64,000 bases of DNA from Flectonema sp. DT1601 (lineage: Eukaryota; Euglenozoa; Diplonemea; Diplonemida; Diplonemidae), in NCBI GenBank assembly GCA_964019425.1, contig OZ025841.1:372001-436000 (forward strand), in the 5' to 3' direction. Positions 32,381-44,300 of this stretch are shown one piece after another. The notes below the pieces were generated by a model, which worked only from the letters and a program-made list of their open reading frames with translations, ran no database searches and was not told where the DNA came from. Position numbers and translations under genes: made by a program. The stretch's first letter is position 1. Every line of letters starts with the position of its first letter.

Positions 32381-35300
32381 GTAATAGAAAAAAAAGCAGT
32401 TATTTCGCATTTTTGCCTTGTTAATAAAATGAAAATCGTGCGCAAGACAACCCAAGATGTACTTGATTAGTCAAGACTTGTCGCAATCAGTTTTTTTTTT
32501 TTTTTTTTTTTTTAATTTTCCGATTTCTGATTATTCATTCATCATAGATCGTGTTAAGGGTTTTTCTGCAAGAAGAGACCCAAATCACGTGAAAAAATTG
32601 CAAGTACTTACTACTTTTTTATTCGCAGGGTTTTTTTTTTTTTTTTTTTTATATTTTTAAAATAAGCATACCGCAAGTCACGTTGAAAAATCCGTGAGAT
32701 GAAAATGTTATTTGATTCTCCTCTTTTTTTTTTTTTTTTTGTACCTACAAAACCCATTGTTCGGTAGAAAGATAATTGTGGCAGCGTAACTAACCTATTC
32801 CTTTATTAGGATTTTGTACCTGGTTGCGCACAAACAAAATAAAAGTTTGAGTGAGTAAGTAAAAAAAGTGAACTTTTTTTTGATGACTTAAGCATAGCCT
32901 TGTTCTAATAAGTAGATAACTTGAAAAGACGGAAATATTTTTATTGAACAGAATGCTCACAACCATTAGCTCAGGACCTCAGTTTCTACAAAATGGGGGA
33001 ACCTTACCGCCGGTGGGAATAGGGAGAAGAAGAAAAGAAAAAAATTATATTCATCAATAATAAAAAAAACCAACAAACCAAACCTTTACTCCCAGAGGAG
33101 ATGCAGCACAAACCCCCAAAAAATGCGTTTCATTTTCCACGCGGAGGTGTAACAGTGATCCTTCACAAAGATCTCTCTCTGGGTTGGTATGTAGTGGTAA
33201 TTTGGATTTATAAACTTGATGTAACATATTGATTCAATGCATGAATAACCATAACAGCAACTAGTTCCCGCCAACTAGGTGGTTAGAAAGATAGAACAAA
33301 AAGATTTCCGATTGAAAACCTCTCATGGGTATATTGCAGGCGGTTAAACAAAAACTTTTTTTTTAAGACACGTGTAAGGGTGGGGGACGCTGTTATGGGA
33401 AAATAACGACCACCAACAAGAACCAAAAAGACTTTTAACTCTTTTTGCCGATCCTTTAATAGGATTACGAGAGCGAAAAAAAAAAAAAAACTCAACAAGA
33501 ACCTGATGAAGAAACAAAACAAAAATGGGAAGGGCTCGTACGTCCCTTTTGACATGTGGCGCTTGCCATCAATATTTTTTTTTTTTTTTTTGGTAACAAC
33601 TGAACAACACTCTCAAGGAAAAAAAAAAAAAAAAAAAAAATTAAAGTTGAAAAATCGCGTCGGGAGAAAAAAAAAAAAAAAAAAAAACAGAAATGAATCA
33701 CTAATAGGAATTATCCACGTAACTCCCAATCCCCTCATAGTATCAAATGCCATCAAGGTGCTCACTTCGCAATTTCTGAGAGACTTGTAGCAACGTGTAG
33801 AGTACTAATGAGTTAATCATATTTGATTCATTTTCGTTTTTTTTTTTTTTTTTTAAAGTTTTGTTTCCTCTCCTCTCCTAACTCTAAAAATACTACTTGC
33901 TGTTGTTTTGTCTACGATGACTGTTTCTGACAGTCAGCTATTTTTTACGTTCTATCAATATTACATCTGCTGCACGAGGGATACACCATTCAGAGTCACA
34001 GGAGAAGAAAAAAAACCCCTTTTTTGTAAATGTGACAAGGGAGTTAAAATGCTTTGCAATCTGTGGGGCAAACACTAACAGCAATGTAACGTATACTCAA
34101 TCAGTCAATGTGGGGTGTGAATGCTTACACTGCAGGTGCACAGCAACTTCTCCATAAAGCCAAAAAAGGGCTTCCACTATTCAAGGTATCAAGGTAACGC
34201 AAAGTAAAATCGATGAGCCACCTCTGGATTTATCGCCGCAGTGGGGGTAAAAAAAAAAAAAAAAGAAAAAACGGAAACCCGTAACAAAAAAAAGATTGCA
34301 ACCGTGCAATACATTACAACGAGATTCAAGTAAGTAAAAACTGAGCAAAGGAGAGCAGGGATTAAATCGATACTAAAATTTAATTAAAATCACAAAAAAA
34401 AAAAAAAAAAAATTATCAAACAGCAACGTGGTAGTAACTTCCTCATGCAAAAAAAGTGATAAAAATCTGACCTCAACTACAACTGAAATTAGTTAGTTAT
34501 CAAGTCCATCAGACCACCGAGAATCGGTTAGGTAGACACTCAAAGAGTACCGAAACTAATTAATCACAATGCGTGCTGTCGAAAAAAAAAGGTTTTCATC
34601 ACCAACTACTAGAGTCAGTTTTTCCTTTTTTTTTTTTTTTTTTTTTTTTCTTGTAACCCTCGCACACTCAAACAGGTCGGAGATCGGAGGGGAACTCATC
34701 ACCATGAGTCCCACCAAATGAAAAAACTCTATGAAAATCATAAAGAGAAAAAAATTAAAAAAAAAACGAACGTTGAAAAGAAACTAAACAAAAAGAATAA
34801 CAGAAAAGAAAGGGTGCTGAGTAACAGAGGCAAGGGGATTGGTGTGGTATAGAATAGAGATTTACGAGGGGGGAAAAAAAAGAAGGAAAGAATTTGATTT
34901 TAACAAAAAGAAGAAACTTATTTTCAAACACTACGTTCCAAAAGTGTATGGGTTCCCCGAAAACGGAAGGGCACCGCAATAGAGAGATGATCAATAATAA
35001 TGAGAAGAAAAACAGAGAACCACATGACCAAAAAAAAGAAGAAAAAAAAAAAAAGGAGTATGAAAAGGCAGGAAAGACTCCGTTGTCGCCTCGCATTTGC
35101 GTTGCGAGTGAAGTAAGCGCTTGGAATGCCCTACTACCGAGCAATGCCACCACCATTACTCATTTTTTTTTTTTTTAAAATTTTTTTGGCTTAAATAAAA
35201 AAGACTTGGAAACGCAGTACAGTGGTTTTCTGTGAATTGCATTTTTTTTTTTTTTTTTTTAAAATTAACCTTTTTTTTTTTTTTTTTTTTTTTCCACGAT

Positions 35301-35725
35301 GCACACTTCTATTGAAAATGTCATCAAGATATAAAGCTGCAAGTATCAACACAGTACAGCAACAGAAAAAAGAAGGAAGCTGACTACCACCCAGGAGTAC
35401 ACCCCTGGCAAGACTAGTCCTTCCGTCTCCCAATTCTATAACTCTGTAGTAACTTTTGACTGTAAAAACAGTCAGGCAGAATAAGACGGAACTCCATGTA
35501 CACAGATTGGTTAGTAAAACAAGATATCAAGTAAGGTTTTAACATCCATATCCCCGACATGGACACGCTATAGTCAATTAATATCAAATGGCTGTAAAAA
35601 TACATCCACGAAAATGTTCCCAACTGACTATAAAGTTTTTTTTTTCTTCCCTTTCTTCCAATCTGAATGGCAAGTTCAGGTATCCAATACTTAGATGAAC
35701 ATCCGATAAATACGACATGATCATA

Positions 35726-36541
35726 TTAAGGAACCATAGTAGGTAGTGATAAAGTTGATTCATCTTCACTCAAAGGTGTATTCAGAGTGTCCATACCGTG
35801 AGTCCTATAGAGATCGATCTTTGAATTAGCACGTCTCCGGTGATGAACTTGTAGTTTATATGATATGCTTGGAACACTTTTGAGTGATCGACTACTCTTT
35901 GCACTCGCAGTGCTTGAAGAAGTTGTTGGTGTGGTATGTCTTGTGCTCGAAGCCTTCACAGTACGAACAGCTGTGAGACCTGATCCAGCCGAAGATGATG
36001 AAAGCGTTTTTCGAAGTTGTAGAAAGTCAAGCGGGACACTTGAATCACTACACACTGTTGACGTAGATTTCCGTTCATCTTGTTGCTTTATTAGAAAGTT
36101 ATTATGGTGTCGTAATATTTTTTCAGTCAGAAACACCTCAGGTACTTCCTCATCACTATAACACACAGAGCCATAATGAGTGCTCCTCGTCGTGTTTAAA
36201 TCATCCAATGAATGCCTACAGTGATAATTCTTTCTAGTGTCTTTAACCCATCGTTCCATCTTAACTCTTGGTCCTTTATCCATTGGTCTTCTGTCTTCTA
36301 TGTGATCAAAAGTTACACATCCGCAACCCAGACTTGCTTTTGAATAGAAATGTCTGTATTTGTCTCCTACCCACATTTTAAATGAGCCTGGTTCTATCGT
36401 TAATGCCCCACCTTCATCTAAATTTACCATCGGCTCTAAGGCTCGATAGTATATCTTTAGTCTATCACCCATCTCAGAAGGGGGTAGCTCATCCTTCGGG
36501 ACTGCAGCTACGGCGGAGTTGGAGGAAGCTCCGCATCCCAT
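35726..36541 (-). CDS. Predicted N-acylated 271-aa protein of unknown function
   Basis: The start is the ATG at 36541 (MGCGASSNSAV), not the upstream in-frame codon, because a strong acceptor (TTTGTTTTTTTCAG, AG at 36555-36556) lies 13 nt upstream of it and removes the earlier codons. Gly2-Cys3 in MGCGAS is a classic setting for N-myristoylation plus palmitoylation, so I expect a membrane-peripheral protein. A more conserved-looking N-terminal half (LKIYYRALEPMVNLDEGG; MWVGDKYRHFYSKASLGC; ERWVKDTRKNYHCRHSLDD) is followed by a Ser/Thr-rich, basic, probably disordered half. I recognise no named domain. The frame ends in a normal stop and no intron is needed. Confidence 0.8.
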   Translation of the reverse strand: MGCGASSNSAVAAVPKDELPPSEMGDRLKIYYRALEPMVNLDEGGALTIEPGSFKMWVGDKYRHFYSKASLGCGCVTFDHIEDRRPMDKGPRVKMERWVKDTRKNYHCRHSLDDLNTTRSTHYGSVCYSDEEVPEVFLTEKILRHHNNFLIKQQDERKSTSTVCSDSSVPLDFLQLRKTLSSSSAGSGLTAVRTVKASSTRHTTPTTSSSTASAKSSRSLKSVPSISYKLQVHHRRRANSKIDLYRTHGMDTLNTPLSEDESTLSLPTMVP

Positions 36542-36554
36542 TTGTTCTGGTTGA

Positions 36555-36556
36555 CT
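36555..36556 (-). promoter_or_regulatory. Trans-splice (spliced-leader) acceptor for the MGCGAS gene
   Basis: On the minus strand TTTTTGTTTTTTTCAG precedes a 13-nt leader and the ATG. The long T tract and CAG, with no coding exon upstream, fit a spliced-leader acceptor rather than a cis-intron end. Confidence 0.6.
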
Positions 36557-36828
36557 GAAAAAAACAAAAATAAAATTATAAATAACAAACACAACACATC
36601 AAGTGTAGCATAATATCAATAAAAATTGTTCTTCGAGAGTGTTCATCGAAGAAAGAAAGTATAGAGCAAGCGGTTTTTTAAGTTAGGGGTGTTTTTTTTT
36701 TTTTTTTAAATATTTTCCTCACAAACCAATGAGAACAACTCCCCAATAGAATCACTCCTTTTACGGGATGAAAGCAACTTTTCGGGATTTCAACCCAGAA
36801 AACAAATCAGTTTTTTTTTTTTTTTTTT

Positions 36829-36910
36829 GTACCGACGTAGTCGGAGAAGAAACTATTCAGATTGAAAACCGCTGCTGTTCAACGAAATATAAGGTTAATC
36901 TGAATGGTTT
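36829..36910 (-). repeat. Hairpin-ended dispersed repeat, copy 4 (minus orientation)
   Basis: A compact copy of about 82 bp. Read on the minus strand it runs AACCATTCAGATTAACC, TATATTTCGTTGAACAGCAG, CGGTTTTCAATCTGAATAG, TTTCTTCTCCGACTACGTCGG and TAC, and the flanking T run becomes its A tail. The two CATTCAGATT/AATCTGAATAG arms can pair, and CCGAC-TAC-GTCGG forms its own stem. Confidence 0.8.
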
Positions 36911-37202
36911 TTCCCTTCTTTTTTAGAATTAAGAAAAAAAAAAAGGGCAGACGTTGATAAACGAGCCAAAAAAACGTCAACAGAAGTTTAGACGCTATAG
37001 AGGGGAAAAAAAAAAAAAAAAAAAGGGAAAACCTACAGATCCACCCCCCAGGTTTGGAGAAACACTACGGTCATGGCCTTGTGTAGCATTTTCGACCCCA
37101 GAAAAATAAATAAAAAAAAAATAATAATAAGTAAATAAATACGGTTAGATTTTAGAACAAGGGTACAGGTGATCAAAACAAAAAAAAACAAGATTTTTAA
37201 GC

Positions 37203-37237
<35 letters not shown>

Positions 37238-37297
37238 ATGATTGATTTTTTTTTTTCCCATCAATGAGTTTTATATAATAAAAGTACCATAATTGAC

Positions 37298-39691
37298 CTA
37301 ACCACCTGCTTTGGTGTTTGCGAATTCTAAAAATATATCTTCTCCCAATTCATACCGAAGTTGCATATTCGACTTTCCTCCTTCTGACTTATTATCCACC
37401 TTATTAGACTTACTGTCAGATAATAAAGCTATATGATAAACCTGGTTGTTGTTTTGTGTATGTATGATCTGCTTAACTGCTTAACGGTGAAAAATACTTA
37501 CAAATAATAAAGGAATTTGGTTGGTTACGCTGTCACGATGGGCTTTTGTAGAAAAAAATGAAAAAGAAATACCAAAAGCTCTTTGCGGAGATAATGGCCA
37601 GTGGGGGAGGAGTCATCTTCATCGACGTCTTGAAAATCTCTGATGTCAAGTCCGCAGTCTGAATACTTTTTATCCATTCCAACAAGTTCTTTATCCAGCG
37701 ATGAGGGATGAGACACTTTCCAAAATTCTACCGCATGAGATACTTGTTTTTCATCTCCATCTTCATTCTCTGAACCAAACCTCACACATCTAAACGCCAA
37801 AGAGAGCGCTCCAGCTAGTCTACGGTACATCATACAAAATGATTGCCAACAAGCACTTGGTTCGCCCATGAGTGTACCATCCTCATTTGCATATGGATCC
37901 CATGGATCAGCCACCTTCTCGGGTAATAAACCTGTTGAGAATATTAACACGTTTTCGTCTTCGATATGGAAGTTTTGAGAGCTTTTTTTTTTTTTTTTTT
38001 TTAAACAATATAATTACTAAAAAGTTTTACTGGATATGGTAAATAGTTTTTTTTTTTTTTTTTTTTTAGAATCAAAACAAGATTAAAAAACCTTGAAAAA
38101 GATTTAAATCTTATTTTTTTTTTTTTTTTTTTTAATAAATAAATAAATTAGAAACAAACAATCGTGTCTTATTTACCAACCAGGTTAATACCTTCATTGT
38201 CAGGGATGGTTCCTTTTTCAATGTCAATGTTTTCTTCTGATTCTTCTTCACACTCTTCTTGTTCTTCTTCTTCGATTTCCTCATCAGAAAGAGCAGCTTC
38301 AAATACAGAAAGTCGATGATCAGTTTTAACCATCGCCACGCTAAGAGAATTAAATATTGGAAAACCAATACGGCTTGCAACTAACGACAACATCGCTATC
38401 AACAGAATAGCTAATATGGTTGCCAACACTAGCACTGCTTGGAGGAGGTTTTCATCCGTTCCTACAATGGCTGATTTTCGTTTTTCAGTTGTAACAGTTC
38501 GTAAGTACGACACAGTAGGAATCGTTTCTTGTTTTACTCTGCATGAATTCGGCGGACTAAACCCCGATTGCCTTCCAATGTTGTTTACACAACGTGGTTG
38601 TTCACAGGTAGCTGCTGGATCTCTGTAGTTGCAAGCCGACAATTCCGAAAATTGATGTTCACGAGTAGGTCTATAAATTTGATGGTAATAAACCTGTCGT
38701 CCACTCCGGGGTTGTATTGGTCGGTTGGTACCAGCATCACCTGCTGTGATGTTTTTTGATTGCAATAAACCTAACTGAGTGTATGTTAGTGACTTTATTG
38801 AACTTGACACTATCCAGGTTGCTACTTGAGAGCATGGAGGGAATGTTAATGAACCCTTGTAAGTAAACACAGCACCAGATAACGGTTTTTCTGGTATTCT
38901 CGGTGGAATCTCAACTTCGACTCCCTTGTCTCGAAAACTTGATAAGTACTCTCTCATTGAATCGATGTATGAATCGGGTTCAGGTCCGACGTCGTAGAGC
39001 TCAGATAATATTACAATTTCCTCTCCACAGGCACCTCGGGTAGGTATGTCATCGTTTCCACTGATTTCCGTAAACCACATTTGTCTCTCAACTTCAAACT
39101 GTTTTCCATCAATAGTATGATCAGATGGATTTTTATATAATATTCTATTCAGCAACATGTTCTTAGGGAAGCTCGAACCTGTTATCATATTTTTATTTCC
39201 TTTTTTTTTTTTTTTTTTTGGACACTTTTAATTTGTTGTAGAAACATACCAACACCCACAAGTCCTAACCCAGCAACATCAAAGTGTATACCCGCTTCAG
39301 TTACTTTCAGTGTCGGTGGGGTTAGAGGTGTTTTCATTACAGTTTCACCTACAGAATTAGTTCCCTGTTGATAGTATTGTTGTTGTTGTTTTTTTTTATT
39401 ATTATTATCCGTTTCCTCTTTTAAAGAGATTAGTTGTATTAATAAAATGCATACGGTTATGTGAAGAAATCGAGATGAAACTTTCTGAGATCCTTTTTCT
39501 GACAAATCTATAGGTGACTGCATGTCAGAAGAACATGTTAGATACCTCGGGTGCAAGGTGTACCACAGACCAGGTTCAATCACTCCACTGTATCCCCAGG
39601 CAGGTAATAGTCCAGTAAACTTACCACAACCTTCAGCTAATGCAACATCAACACAACCAAAATAAACAACTAACGCGATACATATCTTCAT
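37298..39691 (-). CDS. Membrane carbonic-anhydrase-related protein (alpha class, zinc ligands lost), five exons
   Basis: The exons (minus) are 39691-39455, 39364-39250, 39178-38177, 37931-37573 and 37441-37298. All junctions are GT-AG and keep frame, giving 618 aa. A signal peptide (MKICIALVVYFGCVDVALA) leads into an alpha-CA fold: WGYSG, MQSPIDLS, PSDHTIDGKQFEVER, then GSLTFPPCSQVATWIV. The three zinc histidines are missing: against F-H-F-H-T-P-S-E-H-T the protein has ILYKNPSDHT, and against E-L-H-L-V-H it has ERQMWF (residues about 131, 133 and 150). One TM segment (LLQAVLVLATILAILLIAML) precedes a very acidic cytosolic stretch and a tail of about 190 residues (DPWDPYANEDG; CGLDIRDFQDVDEDD; YELGEDIFLEFANTKAGG). 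I infer a catalytically dead, receptor-like CARP. For intron 3 an alternative donor (38191/38192) would drop five residues. Exons 4 and 5 can look like separate small frames; they are joined here on phase. Confidence 0.87.
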
Positions 39692-39887
39692 GTCATATGA
39701 CAGGGTTGTGTACTGAATTAAAAATACACTTTTAACTCAATAGAACTATAAAAAAATAAAAAAAAATATATTCGTTTCTGTAGTATCGCAGTGTACAAAT
39801 ACACACACCACAGGAATATTAATTTCTAATTCTAGGGCATCTAATAAAAACAGATTTTTTTTTTTTTTTTTTTTAAAAAGAACCGTT

Positions 39888-41174
39888 TTAAGGCATCACC
39901 ACTGACATTATAGATGCTGCATGGTCGTGTAGTAGTAAAAGTGATTTTTTTGATAAAGTGTCAACAGGTCTCCACTTCACAGTTGTTGGTGTGAATCGGC
40001 AATTTGGTGACGAAGGAAGACCTGCATAAGAACAGGTTGATTGATTCCAAAAATAGATCGAATTTGACGATGATAAAAATGCCAAGTAAGGTGTCGAAGG
40101 CTTGTTTTCAATACCTGTACAGGTCCCTAGCTGCCACGAAAACGATCTCACGGGAGATGCCTGTTGTATGACTGCAGTTATACTGAGAGTTCGCAATCCA
40201 ACTACCCAGATATATTCCGGACATAACTGACTACTGAAAGCTATACGTAGACCAGAAGGACAGCACTGTAGGTTGATGTCAAACACCTTTCCAAAACAAT
40301 AATTCTTATTCACAATTTGATTTTCAACTTTCGCATATGGAGAAGGCGACTGTTGCTCAACAAAACAAGTTGCCTTATCAGGTATTTTAATATTACAAAT
40401 TTCACTAAACAAGACTCCATCAATAACGGTTATGCAGTTCCTGCTCGATCCACAAGAAAATAACAACGAGCTGTCCAGAGATGATTTCATCGCGACGCAA
40501 CTTGTATTTTTTATACTCTTAACCAATTCGCCGATATCAGTGTAGATATACACTACATCACTAATTAGCATAGAGTCAAGTGCGACTATATAGTTTTGTT
40601 CTGTTTGTAAAAAATCAACAGATGTGGAATCGATTGTTTTTAAAGGAAAACATGACTTTTGATCCAGCGATGATAAGTTTACTATTACCACGCTGTCAGT
40701 TTTATTTATTCGAGTGCAGATACTCATTAAGCATCCTGATTGTGAGAATGAAATGTTGTTTTTTATATTTTTTGGATTGCAAATTTGTTTTGTTTTTACA
40801 CCGTCTTCCGATGGCCTCCACAGGGTTATAACTGTTCCGATGGTATTCTGAGTGTAGACATCTCCTGAGGGTGTCCAACCAGATTTTTTTAATTTTCCAG
40901 AACCTTCATCTAGGGTTACTATTTCCACTAGAGTATCAACGTTGAAAATTTGAACTAAATCTCTCATGCGTACCACGCATAGGATTACTTTACTGTCTGC
41001 TCTCCACTGAACTGATTCGACGACGTCCCTGCACTCAACTGACTTCATTGTCAATGGAAAGGGTTCTCTACTTATATCCCTGAGATACACCACTTCACCC
41101 ACAGAATAGTGAAATATCGCACCGTCGGGAGAAAACCCGCATGTTGTTGCCGCGATAGGATCCCCAATTTCCAT
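39888..41174 (-). CDS. WRAP73: WRAP73/WDR8-like WD-repeat protein
   Basis: A single-exon protein of 428 aa. The WRAP73 family pattern is visible throughout: CGFSPDGAIFHYSVGEVVYLRD at the N terminus, VESVQWRADSKVILCVV followed by LVQIFNVD, GWTPSGDVYTQNTIGTVITLW, FDINLQCCPSGLRIAFSS, YIWVVGLRTLSI, then QQASPVRSFSWQ and IYFWNQS near the C terminus. The length is close to the human protein (about 460 aa). Known family members work at centrosomes/centrioles and microtubule-organising centres with SSX2IP/Msd1. The start is the ATG at 41174, preceded by an A run and CCAACAG. It is more diverged than its animal orthologues; assignment rests on order of blocks rather than on any catalytic motif. Confidence 0.75.
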   Translation of the reverse strand: MEIGDPIAATTCGFSPDGAIFHYSVGEVVYLRDISREPFPLTMKSVECRDVVESVQWRADSKVILCVVRMRDLVQIFNVDTLVEIVTLDEGSGKLKKSGWTPSGDVYTQNTIGTVITLWRPSEDGVKTKQICNPKNIKNNISFSQSGCLMSICTRINKTDSVVIVNLSSLDQKSCFPLKTIDSTSVDFLQTEQNYIVALDSMLISDVVYIYTDIGELVKSIKNTSCVAMKSSLDSSLLFSCGSSRNCITVIDGVLFSEICNIKIPDKATCFVEQQSPSPYAKVENQIVNKNYCFGKVFDINLQCCPSGLRIAFSSQLCPEYIWVVGLRTLSITAVIQQASPVRSFSWQLGTCTGIENKPSTPYLAFLSSSNSIYFWNQSTCSYAGLPSSPNCRFTPTTVKWRPVDTLSKKSLLLLHDHAASIMSVVMP

Positions 41175-41392
41175 TTTTTTTTTTTTGCTGTTGGTGTGTT
41201 CTATTTGTTTTAAGGAAAATAAGGATAATTAACAAAAAATCATTCGTTTGTCTCCATTTTGTGTGTGATTCCGAACCCCCGTAAGGGTTGTTCAGATGCT
41301 CACAATAAACTATTCAAAAACAAAACTAATTACTCGGTCCAAAGAGAATTGACTGAAAAATAAATAAAATAATTATGTAAGACTTTATACTT

Positions 41393-44300
41393 TTAATAAA
41401 AAGGTTTCCTTCCTCCGATTGGAACTCTTCTACGACCAGAAGGGCGATGGATCCTATCTGGGCTTCTATGGGATCCCTGAGATGGTAAGTGATGCCGTTG
41501 GTAAACTCTTGCTTGATGATAAATTGGTTCACCACCACTGGGTGAGCTGATTCTGTCACGGGTTGGGGCTGGAGGTGAGTTGCGACCAAAGATTTGATTG
41601 CGTCTGTCTCTGGCTTTAATCCTCCCTCTGTGACCATGCCATGCTCTGGAAATAGCAATAGCAGCACTCGAACGACGGTTATCAGATAATTTATTTGATC
41701 GTACCTTCGGAGAGACTCTATTCCTAAGAGATGATACGAATCTTCCATCAGTGATGAGGTCTCTACTATCAAACACAACTGGAGTACTGACATGTCTAGT
41801 AATTCTAGGTTGGGGTGTTACTGGTTTTTGTGGAACTGATATAAAATCATCAACAGGCTCCTCAACATGAATTTCTCTCATCGGATAACGCGATTCTTCA
41901 TCATCTTCACTTTCAGAAGAATTGAATCGTGTGTCACTACCAGGACTCACAACAACATTATTATTATCATTTGTTTTCTTATTAACTGTAAGACTACTCA
42001 CCGGGGAACTGACATCAGGTTGAACAATTTCTGAATCCACCAGTTTGATTCCCTTCGGTATCTTACTCGCTAACACTACGCCCTTGTGAGACGACGCGGC
42101 TAAGAAACTAGCTGGCGATCTATAAACTGGCAGTGGATTATCAAGTTTTGGTGAGGAGTGACTCGCTATTGGACTGGCCAAGTAAGACTCATTTTCAATT
42201 TTTACAGAGTTTTCAACAACATCGATGATGCTTGTTTTCGTAAAGTTAGACATCTGACTGACAGGTGACTTGTTGATATCCAGTGTGGGTTGTCTGTAGT
42301 CACTTATTAGTGTCATATTCTCACTTGTTAGTCCCTGAGCAGAACTTTGAGAGTTTATGAAGTCACTATCATTATTATTGAAATTAGGTGACTTCTTGTT
42401 TTGAACATGCTGCTGGTGGTGTTGAGGCATATAACACTGACCAGCAGCTAGCCTTCCACCTTGATGTGACACGGGTGATGTGACTACTCGTGGTGTTTTA
42501 ATGATTGACTCTGGTTCCGCAACTGGAGAATTCGGAACAGAAATTTCTTCAAATTCTGAAAAGAAATTTTTTTTACGGGTGCTCGCGGAAGGAGAGGCGA
42601 ATATGTATCTAGCAGCCTGACCACTCTCAGCGGGAGGTTGTTCTTCAACGACACGCTTTTGACTGACACAAGGCTGACTATTACTTTGTATAATAGTAGA
42701 AGTATCAGGAGAGACAGCATCAGATTCTATTAATACAGAAACTCTACCTGTCACTTGTGAGCTAATCGCTTTGAACGGCGCAGTTGATGCCCCACGAACT
42801 TCACTTGGACTTCGTAAAGGCGACTGCACACCAGACATTGTCAGTGAACCTGCTGGAATTATCTCATCCACTTCACTGTATAAAACAGGACTCTGATAAG
42901 AAGACAACACCTTTCTTGGTATATTTGATGCTACGACGTAATCAATGGGAACTTTATTAATAATCTCAGATGTTGATGTGGTGGGACTCACCTCATCAGC
43001 TTCTCTATGATATTGAGGAGGAGCATGTCGATACGACATGACATTACGATGTACATTTAAAGCTGTTGGTGATTGAAGAGGTATTTTCTCATTGTAAATT
43101 GAATGTAGAGGAGAAGCATGATCTGTTTCAACGCGAAGCTCACGGATATTTCCCTGACCAGAACTTAAGACATTACGTTTGGTTTTCATGACTACAGCAT
43201 CAGGTATAGGAACCTTACTCCCGATACTACTACCACAGCTGAATTGAGATGGTGATGAACCTCCTTCAACCACATCTGATACAGTACCAAACCGTACCGG
43301 TATTTGATATGTTGATAATACTTTTTGTGGTAGTCGTGATGCTAATTGTTCCTCAACCACAAGTCTATCAGCAGAAGTTGGACTTCCTACATTACTCAAC
43401 ACTTCAATATGGCTCTCTATTTGATGAGGTACTACTACAATGTCGGAATCTCTACTCAGAACTGCTCCCTTTGGAGAAGCAGCAAACAGATATTGATGAG
43501 TTTGATTATTTCTTGTTGGTGGTAGATGATGTGCTAGTTCTGGTTGAATTGTTTTCGCTGTATCAGAATTCACGGGGGTATTAGATTCGTACAGGTCTGG
43601 ACCATCTGCTCCCCGCGGTGATGGAACAAACTCATCAGCGTCGACAATCTCTGCAACACTTCCTCTGGCTTCCCGTTGTTTGCTACTTCCCCAGTTTTTA
43701 ACATTTTGATTTCTTGGAGTTCGTGCTGGTTTTATTACAGCAATAGTTTTAGTGACAGGATTCAATGTACAATCATCAGGTATTGCGGTGATGGGATTAC
43801 TGTCTTCTAATGTGTTCAATTCATTGCTATCATCTCTGTGAGAGACTTCGATAGACTGTTCGGTAGCTACCAAACCTTTGGTAGAGTTGATAATCTTCAC
43901 GTTGTTGTTGGTCGGTGATTTCATCATTCCTCGTTTCTGTTTAACACGACGCGTGAATCGTTTATGTTTTTTTATTGCTTTCAACAACGAATGTGGTTGT
44001 AGCATAAACCTTAACCATGGATGGTCGTTTGAATCAACCTCACTAACAATATATGATCGAATAGTAGGAGTGACTGTGCATGTTAAGTTCAAAGCACACA
44101 AACGAGAAGCGTAGTAGTTTTGCTCAGTTGATCTGTTTTCATCTTCAACAATGCCACAAAGTTTTAAGACCGAAAGGTCAATTTCAGGAATAGCATTCGG
44201 TGGTAAAACCGATTGATTCACAATTTTTTCAAACGTCTTTTGCAAAAACATCAATTGCCTCAGAGGAGTAGTCGCAACGGCTTCCACATGAGAAGCGAAG

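Larger units (their letters stand above)
26069..35725. other. Gene-poor 9.7-kb intergenic region
   Basis: I find no supportable gene on either strand. Open frames are poly-Lys/Phe artefacts of dense A/T runs (for example 27338-27368, 30327-30356, 31527-31556 and 34629-34650). Unusual content: a 16-bp direct repeat pair around a 192-bp segment (27971-28194) and a near-perfect 181-bp tandem duplication (32019-32380). AAGAAG/AATAAT microsatellites occur near 28337-28370 and 28975-29040. Confidence 0.55.
36542..37297. other. Intergenic with one hairpin-repeat copy
   Basis: This short spacer upstream of the MGCGAS gene contains T/A runs (36692-36708, 36811-36828, 37206-37236) and one inverted copy of the dispersed hairpin repeat at 36829-36910. 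No gene is seen. Confidence 0.6.

Noticed and set aside
37525-37950. Independent 141-codon gene
   Set aside because: Its start is GTG and it lies directly after a CTCAACAG acceptor that is in phase with a donor at the end of the carbonic-anhydrase-related exon 3; it is exon 4 of that gene.
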